Assembly (NCBI RefSeq): GCF_036855935.1
Contig: NZ_JASPFK010000001.1
Coordinates: 3,474,501 to 3,538,500 of the forward strand
Source: Sphingomonas sp. LR60
Lineage (GTDB): Bacteria; Pseudomonadota; Alphaproteobacteria; Sphingomonadales; Sphingomonadaceae
DNA length: 64,000 nucleotides
Direction of reading: 5' to 3'
Part shown: in pieces, positions 19,134 through 29,290 of the stretch
Numbering within the stretch: the stretch's first letter is position 1
How the letters are laid out: every line of letters begins with the position of its first letter
Translations under genes and position numbers: made by a program
The notes under the pieces: generated by a model
Told to the model about the DNA's origin: nothing
What the model saw: only the letters and a program-made list of their open reading frames with translations
Database searches by the model: none

Positions 19134-19191
19134 TTTCGTTCCCGTCGCTCCTGCGCAGGCAGGAGGCTAAATATCGTTGCTGAGACGACGA

Positions 19192-20307
19192 TCAGGCCGG
19201 CGTACCGACGCCGCCCGACAAGGTCGGCACGTCCAGCGCGCTGAATCCATAATGTTTCAGCCAGCGGATATCGCCGTCGAAGAAAGCGCGCAGGTCGTCC
19301 ATGCCATATTTCAGCATCGCCAGCCGGTCGATGCCGCAGCCGAACGCGAACCCCTGCCACTCCTCGGGATCGAGCCCGCACGCTTCGATCACCTTCGGGT
19401 GGACCATGCCGCTTCCCAGCACTTCCATCCAGCCTTCCGACCCGCCGATCACGCGCTTGCCCTTGACGACCGAATAGCCGACGTCGACCTCCGCCGACGG
19501 CTCGGTGAACGGGAAATAGCTCGGGCGCAGCCGCAGCACGATATCGTCGCGCTCGAAGAACGCCTTGAGGAACGTCTCGAGCGTCCATTTCAGGTGGCCG
19601 AGCGTGATCCCCTTGTCGATCACCAGCCCCTCGACCTGATGGAACATCGGCGTGTGCGTCGCGTCGCTGTCGGAGCGATAGGTGCGCCCCGGCGCGATGA
19701 TGCGGATCGGCGGCTTGTTCGCTAGCATCGTACGGATCTGCACCGGCGACGTGTGCGTGCGGAGAACACGCGGCGTCTCGCGATCGTTCGGGTCGCTGTC
19801 CTCACGCCCGGCCAGATAGAAGGTGTCGTGCATCGCGCGCGCCGGATGCGTCTCCGGGATGTTGAGCGCGCCGAAATTGTGCCAGTCGGTCTCCATCTCC
19901 GGTCCGCTCGCCACCGCGAAGCCGAGGTCCGCGAAGATTTCCGCCAATTCGTCCATCACCTGGCTGACCGGATGCACCGTCCCCGCCAGCGGCGCGTCGG
20001 CGGGCAGCGTCATGTCGAGCGCTTCGCTGGCGAGCTGCGCGTCGAGCGCGACCTGCTCGAGATGGCTCTTGCGCGCCGCGATCGCGTTCGTCACCGCCTC
20101 GCGCAGCCCGTGGATCGCGGGGCCGCGCGTCTGGCGTTCCTCCGGCGAGAGCGCGCCCATCGTCTTGAGCAGCTGCGTGACGCGCCCCTGCTTGCCCAAG
20201 GCGTCGACCCGCACCGCCTCCAGCGCATCGAGCGAAGCGGAGGCGTCGATCGCGACCAGCATGTGCGTCTGGAGGTCGTCGGTGTCGGTCATCGTGTTAT
20301 CCGTCAT
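19192..20307 (-). CDS. pheS: Phenylalanine--tRNA ligase alpha subunit
   Basis: 371-aa catalytic subunit of the class II synthetase. Motif 2 is [12 protein letters not shown] with [21 protein letters not shown], and motif 3 is [17 protein letters not shown] near the C-terminus. The N-terminal coiled coil (residues about 15-95) contacts tRNA. It may start at ATG 20307, overlapping the end of the GIY-YIG gene by 11 bases, or at ATG 20292 (MTDTDDLQ); neither has a strong ribosome-binding site. It is probably co-transcribed with pheT and the epimerase. Confidence 0.95.
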   Translation of the reverse strand: MTDNTMTDTDDLQTHMLVAIDASASLDALEAVRVDALGKQGRVTQLLKTMGALSPEERQTRGPAIHGLREAVTNAIAARKSHLEQVALDAQLASEALDMTLPADAPLAGTVHPVSQVMDELAEIFADLGFAVASGPEMETDWHNFGALNIPETHPARAMHDTFYLAGREDSDPNDRETPRVLRTHTSPVQIRTMLANKPPIRIIAPGRTYRSDSDATHTPMFHQVEGLVIDKGITLGHLKWTLETFLKAFFERDDIVLRLRPSYFPFTEPSAEVDVGYSVVKGKRVIGGSEGWMEVLGSGMVHPKVIEACGLDPEEWQGFAFGCGIDRLAMLKYGMDDLRAFFDGDIRWLKHYGFSALDVPTLSGGVGTPA

Positions 20308-20616
20308 GCGCGCTGTCCAAGCCGATGCGTGCGGCCAAGTCCAGCCATTGCGGGTTCGTTTCCTCGATCAGCCGCAGCTTCCAGTCGCGATTCCATCTCT
20401 TCCGCTGCTTTTCGCGGCGGATGGCGGCTTCCATGGTGTCGGCTGTTTCGTACCAGACGAGGCGGGTGACGTGGTAGCGGTGGGTGAAGCCCTCGAAGGT
20501 GCCGTCGCGGTGCTGGATCAGCCGCGCGAGCAGGTTCGAGGTGACGCCGACGTAGAGTGTGCCGTGCGGGCGACTGGCGAGGATGTAGACGCACGGTTGC
20601 CGCTACCCCTCGTCAT
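20297..20616 (-). pseudogene. GIY-YIG nuclease family protein, frameshifted near its start
   Basis: About 106 aa after adding one base. The body reads PCVYILASRPHGTLYVGVTS, then RLIQHRDGTFEGFTHRYH and RLVWYETADTMEAAIRREKQ, with [20 protein letters not shown] near the end. This is the small stand-alone GIY-YIG (UPF0213-like) type; its biological role is unclear. In the frame of the body there is a TAG just before residue 1 and no start codon. ATG 20616 opens the right N-terminus (MTRGSGN) but one base is missing near 20598. The ATG itself lies in the right arm of a family A repeat (GGGAATGACG). The 3' end overlaps the pheS start. Confidence 0.8.
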
Positions 20617-20705
20617 TCCCGCGCAGGCGGGAATCCAGAACGCATGTCGCTGCGCTTCTATCGCCAGACCTGCGCGTCTGGATCCCCGCCTCCGCGGGGA
20701 TGACG
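20611..20705. repeat. Intergenic REP-like double hairpin, family A
   Basis: Full copy: CGTCATTCCCGCGCAGGCGG and GAATCCAGAACGCATGTCG, linker CGCTTCTATCGCCAGACC, then TGCGCGTCTGGATCCCCGCC and TCCGCGGGGATGACGG. Its left end supplies the ATG of the GIY-YIG gene. A second copy follows in the same orientation about 63 bases away. Confidence 0.9.
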
Positions 20706-20767
20706 GGTCGGGTGAGGACGGTGAAGGACACCGCATGACCGTCGCGCCGCACTTCGTGACCCGCTCC

Positions 20768-20863
20768 CATCATTCCCGCGCAGGCGGGAATCCAGAACCC
20801 ATGTCGTTGCGCTTCTATCGACAAACCTGCGCGTCTGGACCCCCGCCTCCGCGGGGATGACGG
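20768..20863. repeat. Intergenic REP-like double hairpin, family A (tandem partner)
   Basis: The second of two directly repeated copies between rplT and the GIY-YIG gene. Arms are CATTCCCGCGCAGGCGGGAA and CCCCCGCCTCCGCGGGGATG. The 63-base spacer between the two copies has no other feature. Confidence 0.9.
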
Positions 20864-20895
20864 AAGTGGGTCGCTCGGCCCCCACATACGAAATA

Positions 20896-20921
20896 GGGCG
20901 CCGGTGTTGCCACCGACGCCC
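20896..20921 (-). terminator. Probable terminator downstream of rplT
   Basis: On the minus strand GGGCGTCGGTG-GCAA-CACCGGCGCCC forms an 11-bp stem with one mismatch, followed by TATTTCG. It begins about 27 bases past the rplT stop. The weak T tract leaves open read-through into the GIY-YIG-pheST genes. Confidence 0.6.
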
Positions 20922-20948
20922 CGCATCTCGTTCTCGCGTCAGATCGCC

Positions 20949-21314
20949 TCAGGCGGCCTGCGGGAGAGCCGCCTTCGCCTGCGCGATGATGGCGGCGAAC
21001 GCCTCACCTTCGTGCATCGCGATGTCGGCCAGGACCTTCCGGTCCAGTTCGACGCCCGCCAGCTTCAGGCCGTGCATGAACTGCGAATAGGTCAGACCCT
21101 CGGCGCGGACGCCGGCGTTGATGCGCTGGATCCACAGGCCACGGAACGTGCGCTTCTTAACCTTACGGTCGCGATAAGCGTACTGGCCGGCCTTTTCGAC
21201 CGCCTGACGGGCGACGCGGATCGTGTTCTTGCGACGACCGCGATAGCCCTTGGCCTGTTCCAGGATGTTCTTGTGCTTGGCGCGAGTGGTTACGCCCCGC
21301 TTGACGCGTGCCAT
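20949..21314 (-). CDS. rplT: 50S ribosomal protein L20
   Basis: 121 aa, the normal L20 length. [20 protein letters not shown] and the [34 protein letters not shown] and [15 protein letters not shown] segments are universal for the family. L20 binds 23S rRNA early in 50S assembly. AAGGAATAAGAT precedes the ATG. It follows rpmI by 17 bases in the usual rpmI-rplT order. infC is not visible upstream. Confidence 0.98.
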   Translation of the reverse strand: MARVKRGVTTRAKHKNILEQAKGYRGRRKNTIRVARQAVEKAGQYAYRDRKVKKRTFRGLWIQRINAGVRAEGLTYSQFMHGLKLAGVELDRKVLADIAMHEGEAFAAIIAQAKAALPQAA

Positions 21315-21331
21315 ATCTTATTCCTTCTCGC

Positions 21332-21535
21332 TCAGCTGAGACCGTAGGGCGCCCAGGCCTTCACCGCGGCGGTGTCGGCCTTCGACAGCACCTTGGTGCG
21401 GCGATTCTGGCGGATGTACTTGGCGTTGTGGCTCATCAGGCGGTGGCGCTTGCCAGCGACGCCATGCTTCAGAAGGCCGGTGGCCGTCAGCTTGAAGCGC
21501 TTTTTCACGCCACTCTTGGTCTTGAGCTTGGGCAT
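21332..21535 (-). CDS. rpmI: 50S ribosomal protein L35
   Basis: 67 aa, basic. MPKLKTKSGVKKRFKLTATG and HRLMSHNAKYIRQNRRT are characteristic L35 sequence. Two ATGs lie two codons apart. AAAGGA sits right against the first and at a proper spacing from the second, so the start MPKLKT at 21535 is chosen. It is co-transcribed with rplT. The 178 bases upstream separate it from the divergent AsmA-like gene and should hold both promoters. Confidence 0.97.
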   Translation of the reverse strand: MPKLKTKSGVKKRFKLTATGLLKHGVAGKRHRLMSHNAKYIRQNRRTKVLSKADTAAVKAWAPYGLS

Positions 21536-21713
21536 TTTCATCCTTTCTGCTGCGCGATTCGACTGAGACGGCCGCGGCAGCCCTCGTTGGCCGGGCCGTC
21601 CGTATCCGCCGATCGCTCGGAAGCGGGCCGCATAGCGACATGCCGCCCGGAAAGCAACCGCCGGGCAACGCGCCCGCAGGGAACCCGCGCCACGATCTCG
21701 CGATTGTACCGCA

Positions 21714-23778
21714 ATGGCAACGACCGCACCCGCGCCGCAGACCAAAAAGCGTTGGCGGCGCGTCGCGCGCAACGTCGCGATCGGGCTGCTCGCGACGATC
21801 GCCGCGGTCTGGCTGGTGCTGTTCATCACCAAGGGCCGGTTCCTGAAAGGAACGTTCGAGCGCGTCGTCGGCGGCCTGACCAACCGGCAAGTGACGGTGG
21901 GCGGCGACTTCCAGCTCTATTTCGCGCCGCTCAAGATCAAATTCTATGCCGAGAAGCTGGCGATCGCCAATCCGACCTGGGCGACGCGGCCCTATCTGTT
22001 CTCCGCCGACCGGATCGATACGCGGATCGCGCCGCTGTCGCTGCTGTTCGGCAAGCGCCGGCTCTACTGGCTCGACCTGACCAACGGCGCGATCGACTTC
22101 GAATGGACGAAGGCGCACGACCACAATAGCTGGACGTTCAGCGAGAAGAAGGGCGGCAAGCCGCTCGACCTGCCGCGCATCGACCGGGCGACCGTCACCG
22201 GCACGCAGGTCCGCTATCTCGATCCGCGACTGCAATTGCTCGCCGACGTGAAGCTCGACACGATCCGTTCGACCGATGCGCGGATCGGCCAGGCGGTTGG
22301 GCTCGATGGCGGCGGTCGGCTGCGCGGGACGCCGTTCACGGTCGTCGCGCGGTTGCTGTCGCCCGACGCCACGGTCGCGCGCGGCAAGAACGAGCTGGTG
22401 ATGCGCGCGCGCGCCGCCGGGAACGTCATCGACGTCGCAGGCACGCTGCCGAGCATCGCGGCGTTCGAGGACGTGCCGCTGGCAGTGCAGGCGCGCGGGC
22501 GCAATCTCGCGACGCTGCTCGACATCATCGGCGTGGCGATCCCGAACACGCGCACCTACCGGCTGCGCGCGCAACTGGTGCAGAGCGGGCCGGAGTATCG
22601 CTTCACTCATCTGCGCGGGACGTTCGGCGACAGCGACGTGCGCGGACGGCTGACGATCGCCAATTGCGAGCGGCTGCACCTCGATCTCGGAGCTGACCAC
22701 GCGCCAGCTCGACATCGTCGATGCCGCGCCGTTCATCGGCTATAATCCCGACATCGTCGCAGAGAAGGGCGCGATCGCCGCCGCCGCTACGACCGGCGCC
22801 GCGCCCGCGCGAATCCTGCCCGATGCCGCGCTGCCGATCGCCACGATGCAGCGCTTCGATGCCGATCTGAAATGGCATGTCGACCGCGTCCGCTCGAAGC
22901 GGCTGCCGATCGCCGATATCGACATGGTGCTCGATCTGGAGCGCGGGCGGCTGGCGCTGTCGCCGCTGACCATGACGATGGCGCGCGGCAAGCTTGCGAC
23001 CGACACCGTCTTCGACACGCGGCAGCGGCCGAGCGCGGTCAGCTATGACGTGCGGCTCGCCCCTACCCCGCTTGGGCAGTTGCTCGCGGGCTATGGCGTC
23101 GCCGAATCGGGAACGACGGGTACGATCCGCGGGCGCATCCAGCTCAAGGGCCGTGGCGATACGGTCCACGATTCGCTCTCTACCGCCAACGGGCGGATCG
23201 CCTTCGTCATCCCGAACGGCAGCCTGTGGACGCGCAACGTCCAGCTCGCGGAGATCGACCTCGGCGTCTTCATCCAGAAGATGTTCGAGCAGGAGTTGAA
23301 AGAGCCGGTGCGGATCAATTGCGGGCTGGTCGCCTTCACCGTTCGCAACGGCGTCGCCGCGACCGATCCGATCCTGATCGACACCAAGAAGAACGTGATC
23401 CTCGGCAACGGCGGCTTCAGCTTCAAGAGCGAGGCGCTCGACCTCGCCTTCCGCGCCGATGCCAAGAAGTTCAGCCTGTTCTCCGGCCAGTCGCCGGTCG
23501 GCGTCAGCGGCTATTTCGCGTCGCCGTCGCTCAACGTGATTTCGCCGCAACTGGTGGCGCGTGCCGGGGCGGGGCTGGGGCTCGCGATCGTCGCCACCCC
23601 GGTCGCCGCGTTGCTGGCGTTCGTCGATCCGGGCGACGCCAAGGCGGCGCAATGCGGCCCGGTGCTTGCCGCCAAGCCCGCCGCCGCGCAGCGCGACTCG
23701 AACGGCAAGCCGCGCAAGGATGTCGGCGACGGCAAGGTCGAAGGGCAGAAGCGCAAGAAATTCCTGGGCATCTTCTGA
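21714..23778 (+). pseudogene. AsmA family protein, disrupted by a +1 frameshift
   Basis: 687 aa after removing one base. An N-terminal transmembrane anchor (VAIGLLATIAAVWLVLFITK, about residues 23-42) is followed by a long periplasmic AsmA/TamB-like region. Recognisable parts are VTVGGDFQLYFAPLKIKFYA near the start and, after the shift, TTRQLDIVDAAPFIGYNPD, LAPTPLGQLLAGYGVAESGT and GTIRGRIQLKGRGDTVHDSL. AsmA-like proteins act in outer-membrane lipid/protein homeostasis. Frame 1 stops at 22745 in nonsense sequence; homology switches frame at about 22686, where GATCTCGG would need to read GATTCGG. The stop is one base before the ligase start codon, so the two genes are coupled. Confidence 0.87.
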
Positions 23779-23779
23779 G

Positions 23780-25356
23780 GTGCACGCCTTCGCCGCCCTG
23801 CTCGACGCGCTGATCTACACCCGGTCGCGCAACGCCAAGTTGAAGCTGATCGGCGATTATCTGCGCGAGACGCCGGACCCCGACCGCGGCTGGGCGATGG
23901 CGGCGCTGACCGGCGAGTTGGACCTGCCCGGGGTCAAGCCGGCGGTGATCCGCGCATTGGTCGAGTCGCGGGTCGATCCGGTGCTGTTCCGGATGAGCCG
24001 CGACTATGTCGGCGACACGGCCGAGACGGTCTCGTTGCTGTGGCCGGAGCCCGATCACCCGCCCGAGAGCGGCGAACCGCTGACGGTCGCGAACGTCGTC
24101 GACCGGCTCGCGCATCTGTCGCGCTCCGATGCGCCCGCCGCGCTGGCGACGATGCTCGACCGCCTCGATGCCGAGGAGCGTTTCGCGCTGCTCAAGATGG
24201 CGACCGGTGGCTTGCGCGTCGGCGTGTCGTCGCGGCTGGCGAAGCAGGCGCTGGCGGATGCGTTCGGGCTCGACGTCGAGGCGGTCGAGGAAGTGTGGCA
24301 TGGGCTGGAGCCCCCTACCCCACGCTCTTCGCCTGGGCGGAGGGCACCGGCGTGCAGCCCACCGCCGCCGACGTGCCGGTCTTCCGACCGTTCATGCTCG
24401 CACATCCGCTCGACGATCTGCGCGTCGACCTCGCCGATTACGCCGCGGAGTGGAAGTGGGACGGCATCCGCGTCCAGCTCGTGCATGTCGCGGGCGAAAC
24501 GCGGCTCTACAGCCGCACCGGCGACGATGTGACGCGCGCCTTCCCCGATGTCGCCGCCGCCTTCGCAACGAATGGCGTGGTCGACGGCGAGTTGATGGTA
24601 CGCGGCGACTTCCAGGGCGGCGAAGCCGGCAGTTTCAACGCGTTGCAACAACGGCTCGGGCGCAAGGTCGTGTCGGCGAAGATGCTGGCGGAGGCGCCCG
24701 CGTTCGTGCGGCTCTACGACATATTGTTCGACGGCACCGAGGATCTGCGCGCGCTGCCGTGGACCGAACGGCGCGTGCGGCTGGAGACGTTCGCCGCGCG
24801 GCTCGACCCCGAACGGTTCGATCTCAGCCGCGTGATCGAAGCGGAGGACTTCACCGCGCTCGAAGGCATCCGTGCCGGCGCGCGCGACGCGGCGATCGAG
24901 GGCATGATGCTCAAGCGCCGTGACGCGCCGTACGTCGCGGGGCGGCGCACCGGGCTGTGGTACAAATGGAAGCGCGATCCGCTGACCGCGGATTGCGTGA
25001 TGATGTACGCGCAGCGCGGCAACGGCCGGCGATCGAGCTGGTACAGCGATTACACCTTCGGCTGCTGGACGGAAGAAGGCGAACTGCTGCCGGTCGGCAA
25101 AGCCTATCAGGGGATCACCGACCAGGAGATCGCGCAACTCGACCGCTTCGTGCGCCAGCACACGCTCAACCGGTTCGGCCCGGTCCGCGAGGTCGAGAAG
25201 ACATTGGTGCTGGAGATCGCGTTCGATTCGATCCACGAATCGAAGCGGCACAAGTCCGGGCTGGCGATGCGCTTTCCGCGGATCGTGCGGATCAGGACCG
25301 ACAAGCCCGCGGCGGAGGCGGATACGCTGGTGGGGCTGAAGAAGTTGGTGACCTGA
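23780..25356 (+). pseudogene. ATP-dependent DNA ligase (TIGR04120-like), disrupted by a 1-nt deletion
   Basis: 525 aa once one C is restored. GTG start at 23780. An N-terminal DNA-binding region (residues 1-180) is followed by the nucleotidyltransferase domain with motif I EWKWDGIR (adenylated Lys), VVDGELMVRG, FVRLYDILFDG, EGMMLKR and WYKWKRDP, then the OB fold ending HKSGLAMRFPRIVRIRTDKP. The length equals that of the bacterial ligases that normally travel with an Lhr-type helicase, an MBL exonuclease and a phosphoesterase in a DNA-repair cassette. None of those partners is visible here. The frame shifts in the five-C run 24311-24315, where six C would keep EPPYPTLFAWAEG in frame. Confidence 0.9.
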
Positions 25357-25372
25357 CACTCTCCGTCATTCC

Positions 25373-25393
25373 CGCGGAGGCGGGAATGACGGA
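25373..25393. repeat. Half-copy of family A palindrome
   Basis: A single hairpin CGTCATTCCCGCGGAGGCGG followed by GAATGACGG, matching one arm of the family A element. It lies between the ligase and aroC; no second arm is present. Confidence 0.7.
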
Positions 25394-25452
25394 GAGGAGC
25401 GCAATCTCCGAGGGACTGTCCCCCGCCCCCGCTTCTGGCAAAGCGCGCCACC

Positions 25453-26529
25453 ATGAGCTTCAACACCTTCGGCCGCGTGTTCCGTTTCACCACCTGGGGC
25501 GAGAGCCACGGCCCGGCGCTTGGCGCGGTGGTCGACGGGTGTCCGCCGGGGATCGCGCTGACCGAGGCCGACATCCAGCCGTGGCTCGACCGCCGCCGCC
25601 CCGGCCAGTCGCGCTTCACCACGCAGCGGCAGGAGCCCGATCAGGTCCGTATCCTCTCGGGCGTATTCGAGGGGCGGACTACCGGCACGCCGATCAGCCT
25701 GATGATCGAGAATGTCGACCAGCGTTCGAAGGACTATTCCGACATCGCCCAGGCGTATCGCCCGGGTCATGCCGATTATGCCTATGACGCCAAATACGGC
25801 TTCCGCGACTATCGCGGCGGCGGGCGCTCGTCGGCGCGTGAAACCGCGGCGCGGGTCGCGGCGGGCGCGGTGGCCCGCGCGGTGGTGCCGCAGGTGCGCG
25901 TCCGTGCGTGGGTCGAGGCGATCGGCGGCGACGCGATCGACTATGCCGCGTTCGACGATGCGCAGATCGACGCCAATCCGTTCTTCTGCCCCGATGCCGG
26001 TGCCGCAGCGCGCTGGGAGGCGAAGATGGACGCCGCGCGCAAGGCCGGCTCGTCGCTGGGCGCAGTGATCGCGTGCGAGGCGAGCGGGGTCCCGGCGGGC
26101 TGGGGCGCGCCGCTCTATGCCAAGCTCGACAGCGAACTCGCCGCCGCCTGCATGTCGATCAACGCGGTCAAGGGCGTCGAGATCGGCGACGGCTTCGCGG
26201 CGGCCGCGCTGTCGGGTGAGCAGAACGCGGATCCGATGCGCCCCGGTGCGGACGGCACGCCCGACTTCCTCGCCAACCATGCCGGCGGGATCGCGGGCGG
26301 GATCGCGACCGGGCAGCCGGTGCGCGTGCGCGTCGCGTTCAAGCCGACCAGCTCGATCCTCACGCCCGTCCCCAGCATCACCCGTGACGGCACCGCGACC
26401 GAGGTGATGACCAAGGGCCGCCATGACCCGTGCGTCGGGATCCGCGGCGTGCCGGTGGTAGAGGCGATGGTCGCCTTGGTGCTGGCCGATCAGGCGTTGC
26501 TCCACCGCGCGCAATGCGGCACCCGTTAG
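25453..26529 (+). CDS. aroC: Chorismate synthase
   Basis: 358-aa flavin-dependent enzyme converting EPSP to chorismate, the last shared step of aromatic amino acid synthesis. The three family signatures are present: [18 protein letters not shown] near residue 16, the [18 protein letters not shown] arginine/serine region at about 125, and [18 protein letters not shown] near the C-terminus with RHDPCV before it. ATG 25453 ([20 protein letters not shown]) is the universal start. It is about 97 bases after the ligase and separated from it by a short hairpin, so probably an independent unit. Confidence 0.97.
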   Translation: MSFNTFGRVFRFTTWGESHGPALGAVVDGCPPGIALTEADIQPWLDRRRPGQSRFTTQRQEPDQVRILSGVFEGRTTGTPISLMIENVDQRSKDYSDIAQAYRPGHADYAYDAKYGFRDYRGGGRSSARETAARVAAGAVARAVVPQVRVRAWVEAIGGDAIDYAAFDDAQIDANPFFCPDAGAAARWEAKMDAARKAGSSLGAVIACEASGVPAGWGAPLYAKLDSELAAACMSINAVKGVEIGDGFAAAALSGEQNADPMRPGADGTPDFLANHAGGIAGGIATGQPVRVRVAFKPTSSILTPVPSITRDGTATEVMTKGRHDPCVGIRGVPVVEAMVALVLADQALLHRAQCGTR

Positions 26530-26607
26530 GCAGTACGCGCCGATTGTCAGGAACGTTCGGCGTTCGCGCATCGTTGACGAACCATTCCATATAAAAGGAG
26601 AGGTTCG

Positions 26608-27057
26608 ATGCGTACTTATATCGCGATGACCGCCGCTGCCCTGTTGCTTCCCGCCGCCGCCATGGCGCAGACGACTGGCGCCGGGGGCACGATGGGCCAG
26701 GCCGGTGGATCGATGGGCGGCACGATGCAGCCCGGCGGAACGATCGGTGGCACGCCGGGGCAGCCCGGTGGCACGATGGGCGGTTCCACGATGGGCGGCT
26801 CCACGATGGACCCGATGACCAGCACGCCGCAGACCAGCATGCCGAGCACGTCGACCGATCGTACCACGACTACGAAGCGCTCGTCGCGTCGCGCCCGCGG
26901 CACCACGACGACCGGACCGGACGCGGTGACCAACTCGCGCACCACGATGGGCCAGCCGCAGCAGGGGCAGCCGACCGAGGCGACGAACACGCCGCCGGAC
27001 CAGCTGCCGCAGGGTGGTGCAGCAGGCACCGCGACCCAGCCGGGGCCGCGCAACTAA
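26608..27057 (+). CDS. Low-complexity exported protein, Gly/Met/Thr-rich
   Basis: 149 aa. A clean signal peptide MRTYIAMTAAALLLPAAAMA ends in AMA|Q. The mature chain is almost entirely low complexity: repeats of GGTMGG, GGSTMGGSTM and PGGTIGGTPGQPGGT to about residue 75, a Thr/Ser-rich stretch with a basic cluster KRSSRRARG near 95, then a Gln/Pro/Gly tail. Predicted to be disordered. AAAGGAGAGG lies upstream of the ATG. Similar small exported proteins are common in sphingomonads; no function can be assigned. It is monocistronic after aroC. Confidence 0.75.
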   Translation: MRTYIAMTAAALLLPAAAMAQTTGAGGTMGQAGGSMGGTMQPGGTIGGTPGQPGGTMGGSTMGGSTMDPMTSTPQTSMPSTSTDRTTTTKRSSRRARGTTTTGPDAVTNSRTTMGQPQQGQPTEATNTPPDQLPQGGAAGTATQPGPRN

Positions 27058-27081
27058 GCGTCTAGCAACCGCTATCTAATC

Positions 27082-27303
27082 GTCACCCCGGGCTCGACCC
27101 GGGGCCCCGTTCCTTCTCGACCGAGAAAGCGGGGCCTCGGATCAAGTCCGGGGCGACGTGTTTCAGAGTTTTATCCAGCTGGCTTGAAGCAACCCCATCT
27201 GTACCCCGGCGAAAGCCGGGGCCCAGTTGGGAGATCCTAAGAGATGAAGCGCGACGCACATCAGTACGGTCCACCAGCTGGGTCCCGGCTTTCGCCGGGG
27301 TGA
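27082..27303. repeat. Intergenic palindromes, family C (CCGGGGCCC type), two adjacent elements
   Basis: The first element (27082-27170) pairs CGTCACCCCGGGCTCGACCC with GGATCAAGTCCGGGGCGACG. The second (27197-27303) pairs CCCCGGCGAAAGCCGGGGCC with TCCCGGCTTTCGCCGGGGTG. They fill the gap between the low-complexity protein gene and purA. Related arms occur at 34468-34564, 39615-39643 and 43316-43340. Nothing else was found in this 273-base gap. Confidence 0.8.
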
Positions 27304-27330
27304 CGCGTCAGCTTGAATGGATCACGCCGC

Positions 27331-28620
27331 TCAATCCGCGAACGGATCCCGCACCAGGATCGTGTCCGCCCGTTCCGGGCTCGTCGACACCAGCGCCACC
27401 GGGCAGCGGATCAATTCCTCGACACGGCGGATGTACTTGATCGCCTGTGCGGGCAGGTCGGCCCAACTCCGCGCGCCGGCGGTCGATTCCTGCCAGCCCG
27501 GCATCGTCTCGTAAACCGGCTCGACCAGCGCCTGATCGGCGGCATGGGCCGGATAATAATCGATCACCTCGTCGCGCAGGCGATAGCCGGTGCAGATCTT
27601 CACTTCCTCGAACCCGTCGAGGACGTCGATCTTGGTGAGCGCGATGCCGGTTATCCCGCCGACCGCCGCCGATTGCCGCACCAGCACTGCGTCGAACCAG
27701 CCGCAGCGGCGCTTGCGCCCGGTGACGGTACCGAACTCATGCCCGCGCGTGCCCAGCCGCTCGCCCGTCGCGTCGTCCAGCTCGGTCGGGAACGGCCCGG
27801 AGCCGACGCGCGTGGTGTACGCCTTGGCGATTCCCAGCACGAAGCCGACCGCCGCCGGCCCCAGCCCCGAACCGCCCGCGGCACTTCCCGCGATCGTGTT
27901 CGACGAGGTGACGAACGGATAGGTGCCATGGTCGATGTCGAGCAGCACGCCCTGCGCGCCCTCGAACAGGATGCGCTTGCCGGCTTCCTTGGCGATGTTC
28001 AGGTCGCGCCACACCGGACGCGCGAATTGCAGGACGAAGCCGGCGATGTCGCGCAGTTCGGCGACCAGTGCATCGCGGTCGATCGGCGGCTCGCCGAAAC
28101 CGGCGCGCAGCGCGTCATGGTGCGCGGTCAGCCGGTCGAGCTGCGGCCCGAGATCGTCGAGATGCGCCAGATCGCAGACGCGGATCGCGCGGCGACCGAC
28201 CTTGTCCTCATACGCCGGGCCGATCCCGCGCCGCGTCGTGCCGATCTTGCCCGCGCCGCTGGCATCTTCGCGCAGCCCGTCGAGATCGCGGTGGAACGGC
28301 AGGATCAGCGCGCAATTGTCGGCGATGCGCAGCGTCTCGGGCGTGGCGGTGACGCCCTGCGCCGCCAACCGCTCGATCTCCGCCTTCAGCGCCCAGGGGT
28401 CGAGCACCACGCCATTGCCGATCACCGACGGCGTGCCGCGCACGATCCCCGACGGCAGCAACGACAGCTTGTACACGTTCTCGCCGACTACCAGCGTATG
28501 CCCGGCATTGTGCCCGCCCTGGAAACGGACGACCATGTCGGCGCGCTCCGCCAGCCAGTCGACGATCTTGCCCTTGCCCTCGTCGCCCCATTGCGCGCCG
28601 ATGACTGCCACATTTGCCAT
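27331..28620 (-). CDS. purA: Adenylosuccinate synthetase
   Basis: 429-aa GTP-dependent enzyme joining IMP and aspartate in AMP synthesis. The P-loop-like N-terminus is [20 protein letters not shown], followed by [11 protein letters not shown], the GIGPAYEDK motif and [10 protein letters not shown]. The C-terminal segment contains [16 protein letters not shown] 28620 matches the family start; the frame is open further upstream without support. In many sphingomonads purA follows hisZ directly; here two other genes lie between them. Confidence 0.97.
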   Translation of the reverse strand: MANVAVIGAQWGDEGKGKIVDWLAERADMVVRFQGGHNAGHTLVVGENVYKLSLLPSGIVRGTPSVIGNGVVLDPWALKAEIERLAAQGVTATPETLRIADNCALILPFHRDLDGLREDASGAGKIGTTRRGIGPAYEDKVGRRAIRVCDLAHLDDLGPQLDRLTAHHDALRAGFGEPPIDRDALVAELRDIAGFVLQFARPVWRDLNIAKEAGKRILFEGAQGVLLDIDHGTYPFVTSSNTIAGSAAGGSGLGPAAVGFVLGIAKAYTTRVGSGPFPTELDDATGERLGTRGHEFGTVTGRKRRCGWFDAVLVRQSAAVGGITGIALTKIDVLDGFEEVKICTGYRLRDEVIDYYPAHAADQALVEPVYETMPGWQESTAGARSWADLPAQAIKYIRRVEELIRCPVALVSTSPERADTILVRDPFAD

Positions 28621-28793
28621 GGATGCGATTCCTCGCCTGCCGCTGCGAACCCGCGCGCCCTTCGACAGGACTCGGCACGCGGGCGGTTCAGGAATGTCGG
28701 GGGCGCGGGTAGCGGGCGGGTGGGAGCGGGTCAACCTGCCGATTGACGCCGACGCCCGGTACGCGGCAGACCGTGCAATGGGGAGCACACATC

Positions 28794-29285
28794 ATGATCA
28801 GGGGATACGCGACGGCATTCGCTCTCGCGCTGGCGGCGACGCCGGCGGCGGCGAAGGAGATCAAGGTCGGACAACCCGCACCGCCGGTCGAACTGACGCT
28901 GGTCGACGGCACGAAGACGACACTGGCCGACCACAAGGGTGAAGTGATCATCCTCAATTTCTGGGCGACCTGGTGCGTGCCGTGCCGGCAGGAGCTGCCG
29001 CTGCTCGATGCCTATTACCGGCGGTTGCAGGCACATGGGCTGCGCGTCTTCGCGATCACCACCGAAGGGTCGCTGCCGCTCTACAAGATGAAGCCGCTCT
29101 TCGCGGCGCTGGCGATCCCCTCGGTGCGGCACGTGAAAGGCATCCCGGTCGAGATGACCGCGGTGCCGACCAATTACATCATCGATCGTGCCGGAGTAGT
29201 CCGCTACGGGCGCGCCGGGTCGTTCGATCTGGACGATCTCAACCGCGAGCTTATCCCGCTGCTCAACGAACGCCCGGCCGGCTGA
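28794..29285 (+). CDS. TlpA/ResA-like periplasmic thiol-disulfide protein
   Basis: 163 aa. Signal peptide MIRGYATAFALALAATPAAA is followed by a thioredoxin-like domain of the AhpC/TSA-TlpA type: VGQPAPPVELTLVDG, NFWATWCVPCRQELPLL with the redox CVPC pair at about residues 63-66, and the cis-Pro region AVPTNYIIDRAG. Members reduce or oxidise cysteines of periplasmic substrates, for example in cytochrome c maturation; ccm genes are 34 kb away, so no substrate is implied. GGGGAG lies nine bases before ATG 28794. Its 3' end faces the convergent gene at 29291, five bases away. Confidence 0.88.
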   Translation: MIRGYATAFALALAATPAAAKEIKVGQPAPPVELTLVDGTKTTLADHKGEVIILNFWATWCVPCRQELPLLDAYYRRLQAHGLRVFAITTEGSLPLYKMKPLFAALAIPSVRHVKGIPVEMTAVPTNYIIDRAGVVRYGRAGSFDLDDLNRELIPLLNERPAG

Positions 29286-29290
29286 CCGCG

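Noticed and set aside
15723..19244. A 1173-codon open frame on the plus strand opposite pheT
   Set aside because: Antisense to a clear PheT/epimerase reading; Arg/His/Asp-rich composition is the usual shadow of GC-rich codons and shows no domain.
26550..26575. Second possible LexA box before the low-complexity protein gene (GAACGTTCGGCGTTC)
   Set aside because: The GTTC repeats are three bases apart, not seven, so it does not fit the alphaproteobacterial operator.
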